Positions 27,012-36,337 of a stretch of 64,000 bases of DNA are shown one piece after another. The notes under the pieces were generated by a model that saw only the letters and a program-made list of their open reading frames with translations, was not told where the DNA came from and made no database searches. The translations under genes and the position numbers were made by a program. Each line of letters begins with the position of its first letter. The stretch's first letter is position 1. The stretch is from Hymenobacter wooponensis. Lineage in GTDB: Bacteria; Bacteroidota; Bacteroidia; Cytophagales; Hymenobacteraceae. Location of the stretch: the NCBI RefSeq assembly GCF_004745865.1, contig NZ_SRKZ01000008.1:124001-188000 (forward strand), in the 5' to 3' direction.

Positions 27012-27455
27012 ATGCGCCTTGTATTTGTACTCTTGATGGTAGGCAGCCTTATGAGTTGTCAAAAAGACAGTACCGCTGCTTCGGCGGCGGCGTTGCTGCC
27101 GGGCGATTGGTACCAGCAAAGCGTGACGTTCTACCACTACGACCTGGAGGGGCGCCTGCGCAGTGAGCAAACCAGCCCGTCTGGCCCCCATAATAAGCTG
27201 ATGGTAACCGACAGCACGATTGCTTACTACAGCGATATCAGCAGTGGTCCCGGCCCAGGTCCCACGCCCGGTCAGTGGGTGGTGCGCCGCTACTCGCTGC
27301 AGGGTGACACCATCCGCTATGTGAATGATGGTCGGCCCGAGGTGATTAAGGAGATTTCCGCCCATCGCCTCGTCCTGCATCATCCCGGCAGAGCCGCCAT
27401 TACCCCTGGCTTTAGTACGGGCTATAGTGAGCACGACGCGACCTATACCCGCTAG
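27012..27455 (+). CDS. Small lipoprotein of unknown function
   Basis: 147 residues with a type II signal peptide: MRLVFVLLMVGSLMSC, lipobox Cys at 16. The mature part looks like a lipocalin-type beta-rich fold (GDWYQQSVTFYHYDLEGRL, VTDSTIAYYSD, WVVRRYSLQGDTIRYVND), as seen in many Bacteroidota lipocalin-like lipoproteins of this size. A strong intrinsic terminator lies about 60 nt downstream. No operon partner. Confidence 0.7.
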   Translation: MRLVFVLLMVGSLMSCQKDSTAASAAALLPGDWYQQSVTFYHYDLEGRLRSEQTSPSGPHNKLMVTDSTIAYYSDISSGPGPGPTPGQWVVRRYSLQGDTIRYVNDGRPEVIKEISAHRLVLHHPGRAAITPGFSTGYSEHDATYTR

Positions 27456-27513
27456 CTCTACCAGTACGTAGCTAGCTTGATTGCTCGAACAGCGCAGCTC
27501 TGAGTTCATAATC

Positions 27514-27544
27514 AAAAGCCCCGGCCTGCTAGTCGGGGCTTTTT
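27514..27544 (+). terminator. Intrinsic terminator after the lipoprotein gene
   Basis: Arms 27514-27523 (AAAAGCCCCG) and 27534-27543 (CGGGGCTTTT) with a 10-nt loop and a T-run to 27544. Textbook layout. Confidence 0.88.
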
Positions 27545-27968
27545 GCTCCTAGTGAGTCAGCGTTTTTTGTGAGTATAAATGTATATCCGAAGATATGCGG
27601 CGGGTTCAGGCGCTAGCCAGCACCCGAGGCGATCTACGAATGATCCAGGAGCTGAGGGAGCAAGCCTAAGCCGCCAGCTGCTGCCCCACACCATATTCTC
27701 GGCGCAGTTTACGGCATCAACAAGCTGTAAATGAACTACTTACACGCCATGCATCGTTAACGGGGCAAGGAGTTATAGTATGGTAAGGCGGATTCCCGTA
27801 GGAGGGGCCCCGGTTTACCTTTTCATGAAATCACTGCCCGGGATGGGTGTTGCTGCGCTCCGTATGGGCATCCTTGCCCCAAGCTTGCCCGTGGGAATGG
27901 TTAGCGTAGGGGGCGACGCCAGCGGGAGGCGTCGCCCCTCGTCTATTAAGGCCCGTAGCTGTCCTGCC
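27545..27968. other. Intergenic stretch, no gene seen
   Basis: About 420 nt between the terminator and the TonB remnant. Short frames only; none recognised. Confidence 0.4.
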
Positions 27969-28300
27969 TGAGTGGCCAGCCTGCATACCACGCGAACGCC
28001 AGCCGGTCGTACGTTAAACTGGGCCAGCTGATTAGCCGTTGGGCTACCCCTACCCTGGATGCTGCGCAGCCCCACCCCGACACCGTCTTCGTCAGCTTCA
28101 CGGTGGGCCCCTCCGGCGGCGTGCTTCAAGGGCAAATTCAACACTAAGCCACTTCCGCCAGCGCTGCTACCCCTAATCAGGCGGAAGATGCCGTGCTGTG
28201 GGCCGTAAAAGACCTGCCTCGGCTGCACCCCGGCCGCATCAACGGAAAGCCCGTGGCGGTGCGGTGCGCATTCACGTGGCCGTGCCAGTAACCCGGCCAT
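27969..28300 (+). pseudogene. TonB C-terminal domain remnant
   Basis: One frame reads YVKLGQLISRW, DTVFVSFTVGPSGGVLQGQI, stop (TAA near 28144), then NQAEDAVLWAVKDLPRLHPG and RINGKPVAVR, after which the frame must shift for VRIHVAVPV. These are the three hallmarks of the TonB_C fold: the VxFTVxxDGxV strand, the hydrophobic helix and PGxxNGKPVxV. No N-terminal anchor is present. Family members energise outer-membrane receptors such as SusC; this copy is dead. Confidence 0.7.
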
Positions 28301-28380
28301 AGTAACGCCCCGAAGCCGCCCCAGCCGTTGCTCCCGCGGCGCCGGACAGGGAGGCTGGTGTATACCTCTCCAAGGTAGCC

Positions 28381-30255
28381 CTACTGGACGAGCAGCTCCG
28401 CCGGTGGACTTTTCCGGCCATTCGGCGCGATTGTGACGGCGCGCACCGTGAGCTGGCGGCCCTGGGGCACGTCGAAAGGCTTGGTGTACAGCTCCGTAGT
28501 TTCGTCGGGCAGCTTGCCATCCAGGGTGTACCGGATCTGGGCGCCCGGCACCAGGGAGCGCAGGGTAAACTGGGCCTTGCCGCCCTGCGCCACTAGGTTG
28601 GCGCTGTCCAGGCCCAGCGGCTCGGGAACTCGGTAGTTGACCTTTTTAGCATCCAGACGGGCAAAGTGCTGGCTCATGCGGGGCAGGAATGCGGCGTAGC
28701 TTTTGCGGGCGGCGGGGGTCCAGGCTACCTCCGAAACCGCCAGCAGCCGCGGGAAGAGCATGTATTCCACCTTCTGCGGGGTGGTGATGTACTCGGTCCA
28801 CATGTTGGCCTGGGGGCCGAGAATGTGCTTCTGCTCGTCCGGCGTCAGCTCCTTGGGCAGGGGGTTGTAGTTGTAGATTCTGTCCAGGGGCAGGTAGCCA
28901 CCAATCATTAGGGGCTCAAAGGGGCTGTGGGGCCGGGGGTTCTGGCCGTAGTCAATGTACATGTTCGTGGTGGGGGTCATCACCACATCGTGGCCGGCCC
29001 GGGCCGCCTCAATGCCCCCCTTCTCGCCCCGCCAGCTCATCACGGCCGCACTCGTCGGAATGCCGCCCTCCAGAATTTCGTCCCAGCCGATCAGCTTTTT
29101 CCCCTTGCTGGCCAGAAACTGCTCGATGCGGCGGTTAAACCAGCCCTGCACTTTCTCCACGTCCGTGATGCCCTCGCGCCGCATAATGTCCTGCACCGCC
29201 GCGCTCTCCTTCCACCGGGTCTTAGGGGCTTCGTCCCCGCCGATATGGACGTAGGGCCCGGGAAACAGGGCGCTGACCTCGGTTAGCACGTCCTCAAAAA
29301 AGCGGAAGGTAGGCTCCGTGGGGCACACAATGTCCTCGTTCACGCCCCACATGGTCCAGGTTTCGTAGGGGCCGGGCTTGCAGGCCAGCTCGGGGTAGGC
29401 GGCCAGAATAGCCACCGAGTGGCCCGGCATTTCAATTTCCGGCACCACCGTAATGTAGCGCTGCTGGGCGTAGGCCACCACCTCCCGGATCTGCGCCTGG
29501 GTGTAGAAGCCCCCGTACGGAGTGGCGTCGTACTTGAAATCCTCGGGCTTTTTGAACGTCTGCTGGGCGCCGATCAGAGTTTCCTTGCGGAAGGCGCTTA
29601 CCTGCGTGAGCTTGGGGTACTTTTTGATTTCAATGCGCCACCCCTGATCGTCGGTGAGGTGCCAGTGAAAGGTATTCAGCTTGTAAGCGGCCAGCAAGTC
29701 AAGGTAGCGCTTCAGGAACTCCACGGGAAAGAAGTGGCGGCACACGTCCAGCATGGCCCCCCGCCAGCGAAAGGCCGGCTCGTCGGCAATGCGCACGTAG
29801 GGCACGCGCGCGGTGGCCGCGGGCCGCGGGGGCAGCAGCTGCAGCAGGGTCTGGGCTCCGTAGAACAGACCGGCCCCACCCGGGGCCGTAATCCCGATGC
29901 CGTCCGGCCCCACGGCTACCTGGTAGCCCTCCGGGGTGGGGGCTACCCGGGCCGTTACCAGCCTGATCTGCGCGCCTTGGCGGTTGGTCGTCAGGGTAGC
30001 GGTTTTACCCAGCGCCGCCAGAAAGCCCTGCAGCAGGCCCGCGACGTTGCGCTCATCGGCGCTGACGGCGTAGATGTTGATTTTCTGGGGCAGGGCGTAG
30101 GTCCCGGCCGACATCTTCACTTCGCGGGGCAGGGGAATCAGGCCCAATTGCTGGGCGGGCGTCTCCGCCAGCTGGGCCGCGGCCGACTGCCCGAGCAACA
30201 GCAGGGCCGATAATAGAAGGAAAACACGAGCAGAAAGAGCGAAGTTGAAGGGCAT
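28381..30255 (-). CDS. GH20 beta-N-acetylhexosaminidase, secreted
   Basis: 624 residues from the ATG at 30255 (MPFNFALSARVFLLLS); a 22-codon upstream extension in the same frame runs into a hairpin and is unlikely. Signal peptide to about 27 (SAAAQ). Domains: GH20b-type alpha/beta N-terminal domain (about 37-160), then the (beta/alpha)8 barrel (about 165-510) with FRWRGAMLDVCRHFFP, HWHLTDDQGWRIEIKKYP and the catalytic Asp341-Glu342 pair in HIGGDEAP, and a short C-terminal beta domain. Removes terminal GlcNAc/GalNAc by substrate-assisted catalysis. Last gene of the chitin/GlcNAc operon; 239 nt with a large hairpin separate it from susD. Confidence 0.95.
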   Translation of the reverse strand: MPFNFALSARVFLLLSALLLLGQSAAAQLAETPAQQLGLIPLPREVKMSAGTYALPQKINIYAVSADERNVAGLLQGFLAALGKTATLTTNRQGAQIRLVTARVAPTPEGYQVAVGPDGIGITAPGGAGLFYGAQTLLQLLPPRPAATARVPYVRIADEPAFRWRGAMLDVCRHFFPVEFLKRYLDLLAAYKLNTFHWHLTDDQGWRIEIKKYPKLTQVSAFRKETLIGAQQTFKKPEDFKYDATPYGGFYTQAQIREVVAYAQQRYITVVPEIEMPGHSVAILAAYPELACKPGPYETWTMWGVNEDIVCPTEPTFRFFEDVLTEVSALFPGPYVHIGGDEAPKTRWKESAAVQDIMRREGITDVEKVQGWFNRRIEQFLASKGKKLIGWDEILEGGIPTSAAVMSWRGEKGGIEAARAGHDVVMTPTTNMYIDYGQNPRPHSPFEPLMIGGYLPLDRIYNYNPLPKELTPDEQKHILGPQANMWTEYITTPQKVEYMLFPRLLAVSEVAWTPAARKSYAAFLPRMSQHFARLDAKKVNYRVPEPLGLDSANLVAQGGKAQFTLRSLVPGAQIRYTLDGKLPDETTELYTKPFDVPQGRQLTVRAVTIAPNGRKSPPAELLVQ

Positions 30256-30302
30256 GAATAGTTCTAGTAGGAAAAGAAAAACCGCATGTGAATCTACAGC
30301 AC

Positions 30303-30392
30303 GTCCTGCTGCGCCCCGCAATGTAGCCTTACTCCCTTCCCAATTCAGGGGATGCGCAGAAGTAAGGCGGCAGTGCCGGGGCGCAGCAGGAC
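30303..30392 (-). repeat. Large nested hairpin between susD and the GH20 gene
   Basis: Outer arms 30303-30318 and 30377-30392 are perfect 16-bp complements; an inner pair GCCTTACT / AGTAAGGC (30326-30333, 30361-30368) nests inside. On the transcript this is a long stem in the susD-GH20 spacer. It could be a partial terminator or an mRNA-stabilising element that sets the SusCD to GH20 ratio. Confidence 0.7.
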
Positions 30393-30494
30393 CCTTTTAG
30401 TTGTAGGCATTTAGCATTGACCCTCGAATGCAGGCTTCATGCACTCGTTCCACTGGCCTAACGCCCGGCGGGAGCTGAACTTTACGTGAGAAGC

Positions 30495-32069
30495 TTATTT
30501 GTCCCACCACACGCGGCCGGTGAGGTTGTCGCCCCCGGGGACGGCGCCACTGGCGGCCCGGTAGTTGTCGGGGTTGCTGGTGATTTCCGACGTGGGGTAG
30601 GGAAACCGGCGCGGAATCTGGCCGTTGGTGGCATTGTTGGGATACATCACCGGGGCCAGGTTCGGGAAGCCCGTCCGGCGCCAGTTCGACCACGATTCGT
30701 AGAAGTCCAGCATGGTGTTGGTCAACACCCAGTACTGAGTATTGATCTGCTCCAGGCCCCGGCTGGCATTGTAGGGGTTCGCGGCGACGTAGGCGCTGGC
30801 TTCCGCCGGCGTAATGGTCAGCGCCGGGTCATACTGGCCTAGGTAGGTCATAGCGGCCGTCACGCCGTTGGTGTAGTGCTGGGTGGCGCTGCCCAGGCCC
30901 CAGCGCTGGGCGGCTTCGGCCAGCAGCAGCTCGGTCTCGGCGTAAGTCATCACGAAGGTGGGGCCGTTGCGCTTGATCATGCCCGGGCTGGGCGACGAGT
31001 AATCCGGAAAGGCGGTATAGTTCGGCTCAGTTGACACGTCGTAGGCCGGCCGGCCGCTCAGGTCCCGGCCGTTGGGCAAGCCCTTTTGCACGGCGGGCGC
31101 CGTCAGGGGAGCCGCGTTCTGGGTTTTGCTGGTGGGCGTCAGGTAGAGCTGGGTCACGGCTATTTTCGCCAGCCGCGGGTCGTTGTTGTTTTTCAGGTAG
31201 TCAATGAAGGTCTTCGACCACTTCACGTAATAGTGCTCCTGGCCCCCGTCGCCGAGCAGCACCTGGCTGTTGCGGTTCTGGGTGGCGCGGCCCCCGGCAA
31301 TGTCGTGCGGAACGAGGGCATTGTCCTGGTTGCTCTGCAGGGTTTTGCCCTGCACCTGCGTGGCATACGTGCGGGCAGTGGCTTCATTGACCTTGGTCAG
31401 GCGCATGGCCAGGCGCAGCAGCACGGAGTTGCCCAGGCGCTGCCACTGCGCAATGTTGCCTTTGTAGAATACGTCCCCCACCGGCGCGTCGGCGGCCGGG
31501 TCGAGGGCCGCGGTGGCCTCACTTACTTCCTTGAGCAAGTCGGCGTAAATGGCTTCCTGCTTGTCGTACTGGGGCGTGATGATGTTCTGGTAGTAGCCCT
31601 GGCCCGCCTGCGAGTAGGGCACATCCCCGTAGAGGTCGGTGAGGCGCTCCATCACCAGCACGCGCATAATGCGGGCTATCTGGTGCAGGTTTTTGTAGGC
31701 GTCCTTCCCCTGGGTGGAGGCCACCAGGTCGGTGACGGGCTTTACCTGCTCGCTGTAGCTTTTTTCCCAGTAGGCGGCCGTGTAGCCCTCGTTGAGCAGG
31801 TACTTGTCGCCGCCCCAGTAGCTGACTACCGTGGCGAGGCCCTGCATCATGGTGCCGCAGTAAATGAGGTTGCCGCGCCACGTTTCATAGGCAAAGTCGG
31901 TGCTGCCGGTGTACGTGAGCTGGGTTTGGGTCAGCACGTAGTTGGGGTTGAACGAGGCCTGACTGTAGGTCGTGGGGTTGGTGTTGATGTCCTCGAAGTT
32001 GTCGGTGCAGCCGCCGGCCAGCAGCAGGGCGCCCACCAGCACGGCGGGTTTGGAGAGTATATTTTTCAT
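30495..32069 (-). CDS. SusD/RagB-family outer-membrane lipoprotein
   Basis: 524 residues, type II signal peptide with lipobox LAGGC (Cys21). Typical SusD-like_2 features: DNFEDINTNPTT at the mature N-terminus, QLTYTGSTDFAYETWRGN, the TPR-like helical core (YKNLHQIARIMRVLVMERLTD then LYGDVPYSQA) and the C-terminal TYAETELLLAEAAQRWG and YESWSNWRRTGFPNL. Surface glycan-binding lid of the SusCD importer. Starts 33 nt after the susC stop, so the pair is translated from one message. Confidence 0.95.
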   Translation of the reverse strand: MKNILSKPAVLVGALLLAGGCTDNFEDINTNPTTYSQASFNPNYVLTQTQLTYTGSTDFAYETWRGNLIYCGTMMQGLATVVSYWGGDKYLLNEGYTAAYWEKSYSEQVKPVTDLVASTQGKDAYKNLHQIARIMRVLVMERLTDLYGDVPYSQAGQGYYQNIITPQYDKQEAIYADLLKEVSEATAALDPAADAPVGDVFYKGNIAQWQRLGNSVLLRLAMRLTKVNEATARTYATQVQGKTLQSNQDNALVPHDIAGGRATQNRNSQVLLGDGGQEHYYVKWSKTFIDYLKNNNDPRLAKIAVTQLYLTPTSKTQNAAPLTAPAVQKGLPNGRDLSGRPAYDVSTEPNYTAFPDYSSPSPGMIKRNGPTFVMTYAETELLLAEAAQRWGLGSATQHYTNGVTAAMTYLGQYDPALTITPAEASAYVAANPYNASRGLEQINTQYWVLTNTMLDFYESWSNWRRTGFPNLAPVMYPNNATNGQIPRRFPYPTSEITSNPDNYRAASGAVPGGDNLTGRVWWDK

Positions 32070-32102
32070 GGAGCTTTACGGTAGGATGGAGGGCAAAGGA
32101 CC

Positions 32103-35100
32103 CTAGAACTTCGCGCTTAGGTTGAGGCCGTAGGTCCGGAACGGCGGCACGCCGCCCAGCTCCAGGCCCTGGGAGAAGGCGTTGTAGCTGCCCTCGGGGT
32201 CAATGTTGTCGGCCAGGCGCCGGATGAAAAACAGGTTCCGGGCCACCAGGCTCAGGCTCAGGCGCTGAATCTTGCCCCCCAGCAGCGGGCTGCCAAAGGC
32301 GTAGCCCAGCGTCACCTGCCGCAGCTTGATAAAGCCGGCGTCCTGCACGAACTGGCTGGAGACGTTGTTGGCCAGGGTGCTGTAGTAGGTGGCGGCATCC
32401 AGGTTGCTCGGCCCGAAGGTCCCTTCCCGGTTTGCCAGGGTTTGCTTGTGCAGCCCGAAGATGGTGCCGTAGTAATCCGTGGCCGAGAAAATCTTGGCCC
32501 CAAACTTCCCGTCAATCAGCACGCCCAGGTTCAGGCGCTTGTAGGTGAAATCATTGCTCCAGCCCCCAGTCCAGGGGTGAAAGGCGGTGCCGAAGGAAGT
32601 CAGCTCGCCGCGGGCCGGCACCCCGTTGGGGGTCAGCACCACGTTGCCCTCCCCGTCGCGCTGGTAGTCGTAGGCCAGGATCTGCCCGAACGGCTTGCCC
32701 ACCAGCTGCCCCACGAAGCCCACGCCTGAGCGCGAGGTAGCGTACACCGACTGCTGCTGGCCGGCCGCCAGCGAAATCACGGTGCTCTTGTTGTAGGCGG
32801 CGTTGAAGGAGGAGGTCCAGGTAAAGTTGGTGGTGCGCAGGGGCACCACGGTCAGCAGCATTTCCACGCCCTTGTTTTCCAGCTCGCCCGCGTTGAGCAC
32901 GGCCCCCGAGTACCCCGACGTGATCGAGGCCGGCGTGTTCACAATCTCCTTCGATGACTTCTTCTTGTAGAAGGTAAGATCCAGCCGCAGGCGGTTTTGC
33001 AGGGCGGCCAGCTCCGTCCCAACTTCCACCTCCGTGGCCTGCGAGGCCACGAGTCGGCTATTAGGAATATTGGGGTCCGAGGGGCCCCCGAAGGGGAAGC
33101 CGGCCAGCGGAATCGAAGACAGGGAATAATTCAGCTGGGTGCGGTACGGGTCCGTGGCCTGCCCCACTCGCGAGTAGCCCGCCCGCACCTTGCCGAAGGA
33201 CAGAAAGTCGGGCTTCCACAGCTCCGTAAACACGAAGGAGCCGCTGACGCCGGGGTAGGTGGTGCTGAGGTCATTGTCGAGGCCCGGCGTGGCCAGCGTG
33301 GAAAACCAGTCGCGGCGCACGGTAGCGGTCAGGAACAGGTACTCCTTGTAGGCCAGGTCCAGGGAGCCGTACACCGACTGCACCTCCAAGTCGCTGAACA
33401 GGGGCGCCACGGTCCGGGTGCGGGTGTTGCCCAGGGCATTGATGCCGAACACGGCAAAGTCGTCGCCCGAATTGCGGAAGCCCTCCAGCTTGGTGCGGCG
33501 GTAGCTGGTTCCCAGGTTCGGGGTGAAGCTGAACGCTTCGCCGACGGTAAACGTCTTGCCGGCCAGCAGGTCGGCGTTGAGGTCGGTGAACTGGGAGGTT
33601 ATTTCCGTGATGCTGCCCGTGGGCCGGTAGGCCGTGCCCGAGGGCGTCACGTTGGTGATACGGTCGTTGTAAGCATCGCGCCCCGCCCGGCCCTGCAGAA
33701 ACAGGCCGTTGTCGAGGGTGTAGCGCGCCGACACCGAGGAAATCAGCCGCTCCCGCCGGGTGTCATTGGCAAACTGATAGGCCGCAAAGTAGGGGTTGGT
33801 GTTGAAGGGGTTGCCCGTGTTGAAGGTCAATTCATTGCGGTCGGCCCCGGTACCGTTGCCGTTAGGCCCCTTTAGGGTGCGCACATCCAGGCTGGTGGGC
33901 AGAAAGGTGACGTTGAAGTTGGCGTTGCCGGCCCCGTCGGACAGGATGGGCCGGTTCTTGGCCTGCTCCAGAATGTAGTTGGCCCGTGCGTCGATGGTCA
34001 GGCGCTTGAAGGGGTCAAACGTGCCCACGAAATTGAACGTCTGGCGGTCGAGGCGGGAGTTGGGCACCACCGACTTGTTGTCCAGGTTGCTGGCCGACAG
34101 GCGCACGGAGCCGCCCGTGAAGCTCTTGTTGAAGGCCAGCGTGTTGGTAAAGCTGCTGCCGGTGCGGTAGAAGTTGGCCGTATTATCTTTTTGCGCCACG
34201 TAGGGCCGCGACGTGCCGTCGAACTGCACCACCTGCGAGCCGTCGAGGCGGGCGCCCCAGCTGGAGTTGCCCGCCTGCGCCGCCACGGTGGCCGAGGTGG
34301 GCTTGAGGTTGTTGGCGCCCTGCCCGTACTCGTACTGCCAGTCGGTGAGGGTAAACACCTGCTGGGCCACGTAGTTGCTGTTGAACTCCACGCCGTCGTT
34401 GCCCTTGGCGCTCTTGGTCGTGATCAGAATTACCCCGGCCTTGGCCCGGTAGCCGTACAGAGCCGAGGCCGCCGCCCCTTTGAGCACCGAAATGCTCTCA
34501 ATGTCGTCGGGGTTGAGGTTGGAAATAGGGTCGCCGAAGTCGGGGGCGTTGTCGTACTGGCCGCCGCTGTTGCCGATGGTGGCCCCTGCCCCGCCGCTGG
34601 GCTGGCTTTCCACGGGCACCCCGTTGATAACGTAGAGCGGCTGGTTGGTCTGGTTCAGGCTGGAGGCGCCCCGAATGATGACGTTACTGGAAGAGCCCGG
34701 CCCCCCCGAGGTAGAGTTGACGTTCAGGCCGGCTACTTTGCCCACCAGGGAGTTGGCCACGTTCGTTTCCCGGGCCTGGGTCAGCGACTCCCCTTGGATT
34801 TCCGTCACGGAGTAGCCCAGGGCCTTGCGCTCCCGGGCTACCCCCAGGGCCGTGACGACCACCTCGTTCAAGCTCTGGGCGCTCTCCCGCAGGGTCACGT
34901 TGATGACGCGCTGGCCGGCCACGTTAATCGTTTGCGGATCGTAGCCGATGGAGGAAAACACCAGCGAGGCCGACTCCGCCACCTCCAGCGAAAACCGGCC
35001 GTCCGCGTCGGTGCTGATTCCCTGCTGGGTGCCCTGGGCCAGCACCGTAACGCCGGGCAGGGGCTGCCCTTTGCCGTCGGTCACGCGGCCGGTTACGGGA

Positions 35101-35171
35101 GCTGTTTGGGCCTGGGCCCAGCTTGCGGCGCTGAGTACACAGAAAAAGGTAAGCCTAGTAAATCTTTTCAT
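32103..35171 (-). CDS. SusC/RagA-family TonB-dependent outer-membrane transporter
   Basis: 1022 residues from the ATG at 35171 (MKRFTRLTFFCVLSA), signal peptide to about 22. N-terminal CarboxypepD_reg-like domain (GRVTDGKGQPLPGVTVLAQG), then the plug (LNEVVVTALGVARERKALGY; NVIIRGASSLNQTNQPLYVI), the 22-strand barrel and a C-terminal aromatic end (GLNLSAKF). Imports oligosaccharides with the SusD protein encoded next to it; neighbours GH18, GH20 and NagB-PIG-L point to chito-oligosaccharides or GlcNAc-rich glycans (inference). The 140-nt spacer to the GH18 gene has no obvious terminator. Confidence 0.95.
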   Translation of the reverse strand: MKRFTRLTFFCVLSAASWAQAQTAPVTGRVTDGKGQPLPGVTVLAQGTQQGISTDADGRFSLEVAESASLVFSSIGYDPQTINVAGQRVINVTLRESAQSLNEVVVTALGVARERKALGYSVTEIQGESLTQARETNVANSLVGKVAGLNVNSTSGGPGSSSNVIIRGASSLNQTNQPLYVINGVPVESQPSGGAGATIGNSGGQYDNAPDFGDPISNLNPDDIESISVLKGAAASALYGYRAKAGVILITTKSAKGNDGVEFNSNYVAQQVFTLTDWQYEYGQGANNLKPTSATVAAQAGNSSWGARLDGSQVVQFDGTSRPYVAQKDNTANFYRTGSSFTNTLAFNKSFTGGSVRLSASNLDNKSVVPNSRLDRQTFNFVGTFDPFKRLTIDARANYILEQAKNRPILSDGAGNANFNVTFLPTSLDVRTLKGPNGNGTGADRNELTFNTGNPFNTNPYFAAYQFANDTRRERLISSVSARYTLDNGLFLQGRAGRDAYNDRITNVTPSGTAYRPTGSITEITSQFTDLNADLLAGKTFTVGEAFSFTPNLGTSYRRTKLEGFRNSGDDFAVFGINALGNTRTRTVAPLFSDLEVQSVYGSLDLAYKEYLFLTATVRRDWFSTLATPGLDNDLSTTYPGVSGSFVFTELWKPDFLSFGKVRAGYSRVGQATDPYRTQLNYSLSSIPLAGFPFGGPSDPNIPNSRLVASQATEVEVGTELAALQNRLRLDLTFYKKKSSKEIVNTPASITSGYSGAVLNAGELENKGVEMLLTVVPLRTTNFTWTSSFNAAYNKSTVISLAAGQQQSVYATSRSGVGFVGQLVGKPFGQILAYDYQRDGEGNVVLTPNGVPARGELTSFGTAFHPWTGGWSNDFTYKRLNLGVLIDGKFGAKIFSATDYYGTIFGLHKQTLANREGTFGPSNLDAATYYSTLANNVSSQFVQDAGFIKLRQVTLGYAFGSPLLGGKIQRLSLSLVARNLFFIRRLADNIDPEGSYNAFSQGLELGGVPPFRTYGLNLSAKF

Positions 35172-35311
35172 AAACGTCGAATGAGATGTTTGGTGAGAAA
35201 AGCAGTAAGGCAATAGCCGCCCGATCGGCGACTTTCAACGGGCCTTACGGCCGGTGGCTCAGCAGGTAATGCGGCCCAGCTAGCCAGGGTGAGCAGGTAG
35301 AAATTGGGGCG

Positions 35312-36247
35312 CTACCGGGGGGCGGCCGGGGGGCGACTACGCTTGGCCCGCACCTGGCTAATAGCTTTAAGCAATGAATTTGAGCCCGTCGCGTCCTGGG
35401 TTAGCTCCCAGATCATGACGCCGCTGGCCTGGTCGGCGGCCAGGGCAACTTTGCGCTCAATAGTAGCTCGCCCGTTGTAACCCACGCCGTGGTGCAAATC
35501 GGCTTTGGGACTAGCCCCCTGGCCTAGCAGAACACTGTAGGCCACCCCACCGGGCTGGCCGTAAAACGGCAGCCCCAGCACGGCCTTGCTGGCCGGCAGC
35601 CCCAGATTCTGCCAGTAGGCCAGGGTCTGCTCGGCGGCCGCGTAGGTGGCGTGCGCCGGGGCGGGGTCGTCGTAGGCCATAATATTGAGGAAGTCGACCG
35701 CCTCAAACACGCTGGGCTGAATGCCGGGCCCGGCCCAGGTGCCGCCGGCCACGGCCGCCGTTAGCAGCTTGCCCTGGGGGTGGAGCAGCGCGGCCAGCTG
35801 CTGCATCAGCCGCGCGTAGCCCGCCGCGGACTTGGCATCGGGGTGTTCCCAGTCCATGTCTACTCCATCAAGCTGATAGTCGGCCGCCAAACGCACCAGG
35901 TTGTCCGCCAAGGCTTCGGTGTAGGCCGCGCTGCTCCCAATGGCGTCAAAGGCGCTGTGGTCTCCATCGTGCCAGCCGCCCACTGAAATCAACACTTTCA
36001 CTCCATTGGCGTGGGCCGTGGAAACCAGGCTTTGCAGCTTCTGCGGGTTCCGCACTGGCTCTAGGCCCCCCGTGGGAGTAGGCTGCACAAAGGCGTAGTT
36101 CACGTGGGTGAGCTGGCGCAGCTGGTCGGGCCGGACCTCCCCGCGCCAGGAGGGCACGTAGCCCACCACCCGGAACTGGGCGCGGGCCGCCCCGGGCCCC
36201 AGGAGCAGGGCTACCACTACGCAGCGCAGGTAACAGGTTACTTTCAT
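35312..36247 (-). CDS. GH18 chitinase-like glycoside hydrolase, secreted
   Basis: 311 residues with a signal peptide to about 23 (ARAQ). A compact single-domain GH18: VVGYVPSWRGE, THVNYAFVQP, KVLISVGGWHDGDHSAF, and the DxxDxDxE motif DGVDMDWE (127-134) with the acid Glu134; then FLNIMAYDDP and a late Trp in GVMIWELTQD. The family cuts beta-1,4 GlcNAc linkages in chitin or the chitobiose core of N-glycans (endo-beta-GlcNAcase). No carbohydrate-binding module. 90 nt after the NagB-PIG-L gene in the same operon. Confidence 0.93.
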   Translation of the reverse strand: MKVTCYLRCVVVALLLGPGAARAQFRVVGYVPSWRGEVRPDQLRQLTHVNYAFVQPTPTGGLEPVRNPQKLQSLVSTAHANGVKVLISVGGWHDGDHSAFDAIGSSAAYTEALADNLVRLAADYQLDGVDMDWEHPDAKSAAGYARLMQQLAALLHPQGKLLTAAVAGGTWAGPGIQPSVFEAVDFLNIMAYDDPAPAHATYAAAEQTLAYWQNLGLPASKAVLGLPFYGQPGGVAYSVLLGQGASPKADLHHGVGYNGRATIERKVALAADQASGVMIWELTQDATGSNSLLKAISQVRAKRSRPPAAPR

Positions 36248-36337
36248 AGGCTTGCCAATTGCTTACCGGAGAAATACCAACTAAAGTCACGCGTACCCGG
36301 GCCCGCGGAGCTAACTGGCCCGGGGGCGAAGGCCGGG

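Noticed and set aside
30256-30321. 22-codon N-terminal extension of the GH20 protein
   Set aside because: It places residues before a complete signal peptide and overlaps the intergenic hairpin.
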